Origin: Fictibacillus macauensis ZFHKF-1
GTDB lineage: Bacteria > Bacillota > Bacilli > Bacillales > Fictibacillaceae
Reading direction: 5' to 3'
DNA length: 55,755 bases
Assembly: GCF_000269865.1 (NCBI RefSeq)
Contig: NZ_AKKV01000038.1
Location: 1-55,755, forward strand
Position numbers and translations under genes: made by a program. The notes below the pieces were generated by a model. It had not been told where the DNA came from, did no database searches, and saw only the letters and a program-made list of their open reading frames with translations. Below, one piece after another: positions 51,159 to 55,755 of this stretch. Each line of letters starts with the position of its first letter. Position 1 is the first letter of the stretch.

Positions 51159-52145
51159 TTATCCCTCCCGTAATCGCAACACCAACTGCTCCATTAAGAG
51201 CTGCGGGTTAACGTTTGCACCTAGACGTTGTTTTGCGGTCAGTACCGCTCGCATTTTTTCACTGATCACTTTCTGTGAAATATGTAGAGCTTGTTGCTCC
51301 AACGCTTGCATTTGATCGGCAAATACGAGGTGCTCTGGCTCTGAAAGCTGTATAAATAAAAGATCTTTATACCAGATCAATAAAAGGTTTAATGCATAGT
51401 CGAGCTGTTCTTTCTCTTTAAAAAACGACAACCAGTTCTCCTGTAAGGAAACCAAGACCTGGTTGGGACGATTTCTCAGCTCTTCTGTTAATTGTATCAC
51501 TTTGTCTCGTGCTTGTGCAAACCACTCTTCCCTACAAATTTCGAGTGCTTCCGAGCGATCATTCGTTAACGCAGCAGCTAATGAAGCCATATGCGAAGAG
51601 ACACCCTCCTCTTGAAGAGAAGCAATGAGTGCCGCTGTTGGTAAAGGAGTAAAGGTAAGGAGTTGAGCCCGTGAAAGGATGGTATCCAAGAGACGATGTT
51701 TTTGTTCTGTTAATAAAAGAGCAATCGTTGCATCAGATGGCTCTTCTAAAAACTTCAATAAGCTATTGGCGGCTTGGACAGTCATACGATCGACATGTTC
51801 AATAATATAAACCTTCTTATCCGATTCCATTCCATGATAAGCAAATTCCTTTTGCAATCCACGGATTTGGTCAATTTTTATAGATTGACCGTCAGGCGCA
51901 ACACGATGGACATCGGGATGGTTTTGCGAATCAATCCGGCGGCAATCTTTACATTCACCACATGGGTTCGCATCTTGTGTCACACGACATAAGTATGTCT
52001 TTGCTACTTGAAGAGCGATCTCCATCTTCCCTGTACCACGTCCACCCTCGAATACATATGCATGAGCAAGGCGGTTTTTCTTAATGCTATTTGTTAACGT
52101 TTTTACCACTTTATCTTGTCGTTGACGCAATGGTTCCCAGCTCAT
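51159..52145 (-). CDS. holB: DNA polymerase III delta' subunit
   Basis: Clamp-loader subunit. 328 residues from the ATG at 52145, with AGGTG 6 bases before it. The N-terminal AAA fold has EGGRGTGKMEIALQVA in the ATP site position and a zinc module CRVTQDANPCGECKDCRRID (four cysteines), then NHPDVHRVAPDGQ, VYIIEHVDRMTVQAANSLL and LLTEQKHRLLDTILSRAQLL. The C-terminal domain is helical. It lies between yaaR and ricT. Confidence 0.95.
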   Translation of the reverse strand: MSWEPLRQRQDKVVKTLTNSIKKNRLAHAYVFEGGRGTGKMEIALQVAKTYLCRVTQDANPCGECKDCRRIDSQNHPDVHRVAPDGQSIKIDQIRGLQKEFAYHGMESDKKVYIIEHVDRMTVQAANSLLKFLEEPSDATIALLLTEQKHRLLDTILSRAQLLTFTPLPTAALIASLQEEGVSSHMASLAAALTNDRSEALEICREEWFAQARDKVIQLTEELRNRPNQVLVSLQENWLSFFKEKEQLDYALNLLLIWYKDLLFIQLSEPEHLVFADQMQALEQQALHISQKVISEKMRAVLTAKQRLGANVNPQLLMEQLVLRLREG

Positions 52146-52154
52146 TTTCTTCAC

Positions 52155-52595
52155 CTACGTATATATATTAATCAATAACCCTTGAATTTCACCAATTGCT
52201 TCTAACAGGGCCAACGGTTTTCTTTCTTGTCCAATTACGTTGTCCGTTAATGCGATTAGCTTTTGATCAACTTCTTTAACAAGTTGCATCGTTTCATGTT
52301 GACCATAAGCATTCCAGCCATCTTTTTGCTCTCGTTGTAAACCAACATCCAGAGCCTTTTTTATAAAAGATTGGACGAGTTGGCGATACGCTGCAACATC
52401 TTTTAATGTTTGCGCATAAATAACACGCTTTCCTTGTTGCTCTACTCTTTGTAATAACTCTTCTAGTTGATTCGTTTGCACACTTTTCTGTGCACTACCT
52501 AGCGTTTGTTGAAACGGTGATTGATGTCCTTCAACGATGATTGGTTCTTTCGTCCGTTGTTCAAAAACCGGTCGCAATTCTTGGGTGATCTTCAT
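52155..52595 (-). CDS. yaaR: DUF327 family protein YaaR
   Basis: Conserved small protein of unknown function; helical and charged. 146 residues, same length as B. subtilis YaaR: MKITQELRPVFEQRTKEPI, LGSAQKSVQTNQLEELLQRV and MQLVKEVDQKLIALTDNVIGQ. It lies in the tmk operon between darA and holB. No motif gives a function. Confidence 0.9.
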   Translation of the reverse strand: MKITQELRPVFEQRTKEPIIVEGHQSPFQQTLGSAQKSVQTNQLEELLQRVEQQGKRVIYAQTLKDVAAYRQLVQSFIKKALDVGLQREQKDGWNAYGQHETMQLVKEVDQKLIALTDNVIGQERKPLALLEAIGEIQGLLINIYT

Positions 52596-52615
52596 TCCTT
52601 TATTCCCCCGTTATG

Positions 52616-53612
<997 letters not shown>

Positions 53613-53629
53613 TTTAACGCTTCCTTCTA

Positions 53630-55039
53630 TTATTCATATATAGTAATTACCCTATTTTGCCCACCATGAAAACGAGCACCTGCTCGTTTCAGTGCTTCAA
53701 ACTGATGTAATTGTTGTTTTGTAATGACTTCACCTTTCGCAATGAGAGGAATGCCAGGCGGATAAGGGATTAGCGCTTCTGCCGCCACACAGCCGACTGC
53801 ATCTGCAATTAATACTTTCTTTTTTTTCATTGTACGTAAGGATTCATACGGTTGTGAAAGCGGTGAGATTTCAGGAATTTCGGTATGGCATGTCCGCTTC
53901 AACTCTCCGTCACCCCTTGATGCCTGCTCTAAAGTGTTTGTTATGATGGCTAGCAAACGCTCCTTGTTCTCGATTTTCCCTAATGGCAAAATAAACAGTA
54001 CATTAAGCGAGTCAGCTAATTCTGTATAGATGCCTTGTGCTTCCAGCCTTTCTTGTAATTCAAAACCTGACACACCTGTAACACTTTGAATGGTAACCTT
54101 TAGCGGATCTAGTTCATCGTTTCCTTCTGCTTGTAGGACTGTAATGGTAGCAATCTGGCTAAGATGTTCTCGAAACGATGAGATATCTGCTAGTATGCCG
54201 TCATATTCTTTCTGTGATAAATGTTGTACGTAGTTACGCGCTACGTCTAATGACGCCATAATTGGATAGGATGGTGAGCTTGATTGGATCATTTGTAAGT
54301 AATGTTTGACCTGATCCTCATCAATGCGCTCACTATTGCTGTGTAAAAAAGCTCCCATAGTCAGTGCCGGCAACGTTTTATGCGCAGATTGCACAACGAG
54401 ATCTGCTCCCATCGCAATTGCATTTGTCGGTAACCTTGTATCTCCCCCGAAGTGCGCTCCATGAGCCTCATCTACTAACACGACCATGTTATGTTCATGC
54501 ATGATGGTAATCAATTCTTTTAAGTCTCGTGATATACCATAATAATTCGGATTCGTAAGCATAATTCCTTTCGCATCAGGATAGTGTCTTAACGCTTTTT
54601 TTACGACAGATAGAGATATACCCGTAGCAAATTGTCCTTGTGTGTGAATGTCAGGAGCTAAAAAGACTGGACGTAACCGTGCGAGTTCTAAACCATTTAA
54701 AACGGACTTATGACAGTTACGCTGTACAAACACAACATCTCCTGGCTGAAATGCCGCTAATAACATAACTAAATTACCAGCTGTACTTCCACCCACTAGA
54801 AAGTAGCTATGTTGCGCTTTTGACCATTGCGCCAGAAGAGTTTGCGCTTCTTTTATAACACCCTCTGGTTCATGAAGATCATCTAAGCCTGTAAGTTCAG
54901 TGGCATCTAAGGAAGCAATTGCAGCAAGAGGTTCATGCTGTTGAAAGCCCACTTTTCCTTTTTTATGTCCTGGCACGTAAAAAATCCCTTTTGATTTTTC
55001 CGCGTGTTGCAACAATGCCTCGTACAATGGTAATCTCAT
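53630..55039 (-). CDS. yaaO: Orn/Lys/Arg decarboxylase-family PLP protein YaaO
   Basis: Group III PLP amino-acid decarboxylase family, related to lysine decarboxylase; the substrate is unproven. 469 residues: YVPGHKKGKVGF near the start, HSYFLVGGSTAGNLVML, TNPNYYGISRDL, VLVDEAHGAHFGGD with the PLP aspartate near residue 190, and the PLP lysine K221 in QSAHKTLPALTMGAF. The C-terminal part is shorter than in large biosynthetic decarboxylases, as in SpeA-like YaaO. Ribosome site AAGGATG. It heads the unit to yabA. Confidence 0.93.
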   Translation of the reverse strand: MRLPLYEALLQHAEKSKGIFYVPGHKKGKVGFQQHEPLAAIASLDATELTGLDDLHEPEGVIKEAQTLLAQWSKAQHSYFLVGGSTAGNLVMLLAAFQPGDVVFVQRNCHKSVLNGLELARLRPVFLAPDIHTQGQFATGISLSVVKKALRHYPDAKGIMLTNPNYYGISRDLKELITIMHEHNMVVLVDEAHGAHFGGDTRLPTNAIAMGADLVVQSAHKTLPALTMGAFLHSNSERIDEDQVKHYLQMIQSSSPSYPIMASLDVARNYVQHLSQKEYDGILADISSFREHLSQIATITVLQAEGNDELDPLKVTIQSVTGVSGFELQERLEAQGIYTELADSLNVLFILPLGKIENKERLLAIITNTLEQASRGDGELKRTCHTEIPEISPLSQPYESLRTMKKKKVLIADAVGCVAAEALIPYPPGIPLIAKGEVITKQQLHQFEALKRAGARFHGGQNRVITIYE

Positions 55040-55145
55040 AATTCATCCTTTTTTCGTTAATATATAATATCTTTTCATTTTAGCATAACTCGCCTCATTC
55101 TGCTGTTGATTACAAGGAGTGAAAAGTTTCCACAAACACGATAAA

Positions 55146-55170
55146 AAGAGACCTACTTAGAAGGTCTCTT
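55146..55170 (-). terminator. Terminator after csfB
   Basis: Stem AAGAGACC/GGTCTCTT with a 9-base loop, followed on the minus strand by TTTATCG. It lies 31 bases past the csfB stop and 100 bases upstream of yaaO. Confidence 0.85.
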
Positions 55171-55200
55171 GCCGTAAAAAGAAGTTTTATATTGTAAGCC

Positions 55201-55398
55201 TTAACTAGAAATATGAACTAAGTTTAATTTTCGTAGTTGCGCTAAATAATGTTGATAAAAAGGATCAGTAGGTTCACAGCCAACAATACGCTCTTCACAT
55301 TCAAGGCATATATATTGTTGAACAATGTGGATTCCCGTTTCTTTATATTGTTCGCAAATCATACAGACTTCCCCATTAGACTGTCTTGATACTTTCAT
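55201..55398 (-). CDS. csfB: Anti-sigma-G factor Gin (CsfB)
   Basis: Keeps sigma-G inactive until engulfment finishes. 65 residues from the ATG at 55398, with GGAGGTG 6 bases upstream; the open frame has five extra codons. Two zinc-binding CxxC pairs, CMICEQ and CLECEE, lie 20 residues apart, the hallmark of Gin. A sigma-F promoter lies upstream. It is transcribed alone and lies upstream of yaaO, as in B. subtilis. Confidence 0.9.
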   Translation of the reverse strand: MKVSRQSNGEVCMICEQYKETGIHIVQQYICLECEERIVGCEPTDPFYQHYLAQLRKLNLVHISS

Positions 55399-55419
55399 TT
55401 CAGCCACCTCCATGCCCTT

Positions 55420-55448
55420 ATTGTTTCCCGTGGGCTGTGTGTTTATAC
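55420..55448 (-). promoter_or_regulatory. Sigma-F promoter of csfB
   Basis: On the minus strand GTATA, a 15-bp spacer and GGAAACAAT, a full match to the sigma-F consensus (GYWTA, 15-16 bp, GGNNANMHT). csfB is a known sigma-F gene. Confidence 0.82.
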
Positions 55449-55625
55449 TCTCCTAAGTTAGCAATCTTTAAAAAAATGTTAACATCAAGTGAAGTCGCCC
55501 TTCATGAAATTAGTGATTAGCGAACGTTAACTCATTGTATGTAGGCATTCTTTTGTTCGTGTCTGTACTTTACGCACCCCTGAAAAAATAAAGTTATGAC
55601 AAGAAAATGATTGGATCTTAAAAAC

Positions 55626-55666
55626 CCTTCGTGTTGGAGGAGATCGGTTACTCTCCAAACAGAAGG
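55626..55666 (-). other. Hairpin in the gap right of csfB
   Basis: Stem CCTTC/GAAGG and inner stem TTGGAG/CTCCAA around a 3x3 internal loop; on the minus strand GTTTTTAAG follows. It may be a weak terminator of an upstream transcript. I see no gene in 55449-55723. Confidence 0.45.
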
Positions 55667-55727
55667 ATCAGGGGAATTGTGCGTGCTGATTGCTGGCATT
55701 GTCTATCTGTGTATCTTTATAGAAAAA

Positions 55728-55755
55728 AGCACCGCTGGATGTCTCCAACAGTGCT
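55728..55755 (-). terminator. Terminator at the window edge
   Basis: Stem AGCACTGTTGGA/TCCAGCGGTGCT with two G-U pairs and a GACA loop, followed on the minus strand by TTTTTTC. It probably ends a gene lying beyond the right edge; the gene itself is not in the window. Confidence 0.7.

Noticed and set aside
55680-55755. Plus-strand frame reading VLIAGIVYLCIFIEK to the right edge
   Set aside because: Only about 25 codons, weak start, and it runs through a minus-strand terminator hairpin; cannot be judged within the window.

Overview
The window is a stretch of a Bacillaceae (Bacillus sensu lato) chromosome close to the replication origin, in reverse orientation. The gene order matches the B. subtilis interval from the sigma-G inhibitor gene csfB, through tmk, abrB, mfd, spoIIE, ftsH and the folate operon, to lysS and an rRNA operon. 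Almost every gene is on the minus strand. The only clear plus-strand gene is the transition-state regulator abrB. Endospore genes (csfB, fin, spoVG, sspF, yabG, spoVT, yabP, yabQ, spoIIE) show a spore former. I cannot assign a genus from the sequence alone.

Layout from left to right: the 5' part of a 16S rRNA gene with two tandem promoters (1-1840); lysS, a small GreA-like gene and a frameshifted dusB (1963-5006); the pab/fol folate operon with yazB (5021-9852); cysK, hslO and coaX (10011-12704); ftsH, hpt and tilS (12790-16754); the kinase/VWA pair yabT-yabS and spoIIE (16849-21112); tRNA-Glu and tRNA-Met (21274-21453); yabR-divIC-yabQ-yabP, rqcP, an HU gene, mazG and a MATE-like flippase (21629-27297); spoVT, mfd, fin and pth (27425-32695); ctc, prs, glmU, spoVG, ridA, purR and ispE (32891-39005); sspF, veg and yabG (39134-40851); ksgA, rnmV, yabE, tatD and metG (41002-46954); abrB (47593-47877); and rsmI-yazA-yabB-yabA-ricT-holB-yaaR-darA-tmk-yaaO-csfB (48000-55398).

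Transcription runs right to left in short units separated by strong Rho-independent terminators. Promoters for several sigma factors can be read from the sequence: sigma-A (rrn, tRNA, veg, cysK, purR, abrB), sigma-F (csfB), sigma-G (fin, sspF, possibly spoVT), sigma-H (spoVG), sigma-B (ctc) and a Spo0A-type promoter with a 21-bp spacer (spoIIE). The genes combine translation (rRNA, tRNAs, LysS, MetG, TilS, KsgA, RsmI, Pth), nucleotide and folate synthesis (Prs, PurR, Hpt, Tmk, Pab/Fol), cell wall and division (GlmU, DivIC, YabE), DNA repair and replication (Mfd, HolB, YabA, MazG) and sporulation control.

I found no mobile element, CRISPR array or defence-like island, and no convincing undescribed system. 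The points most worth a second look are a frameshift in dusB, a second Spo0A-box pair upstream of the abrB promoters, a GreA-family protein without the usual acidic tip, a terminator-like hairpin just inside the metG leader and a long unexplained hairpin upstream of spoVG.
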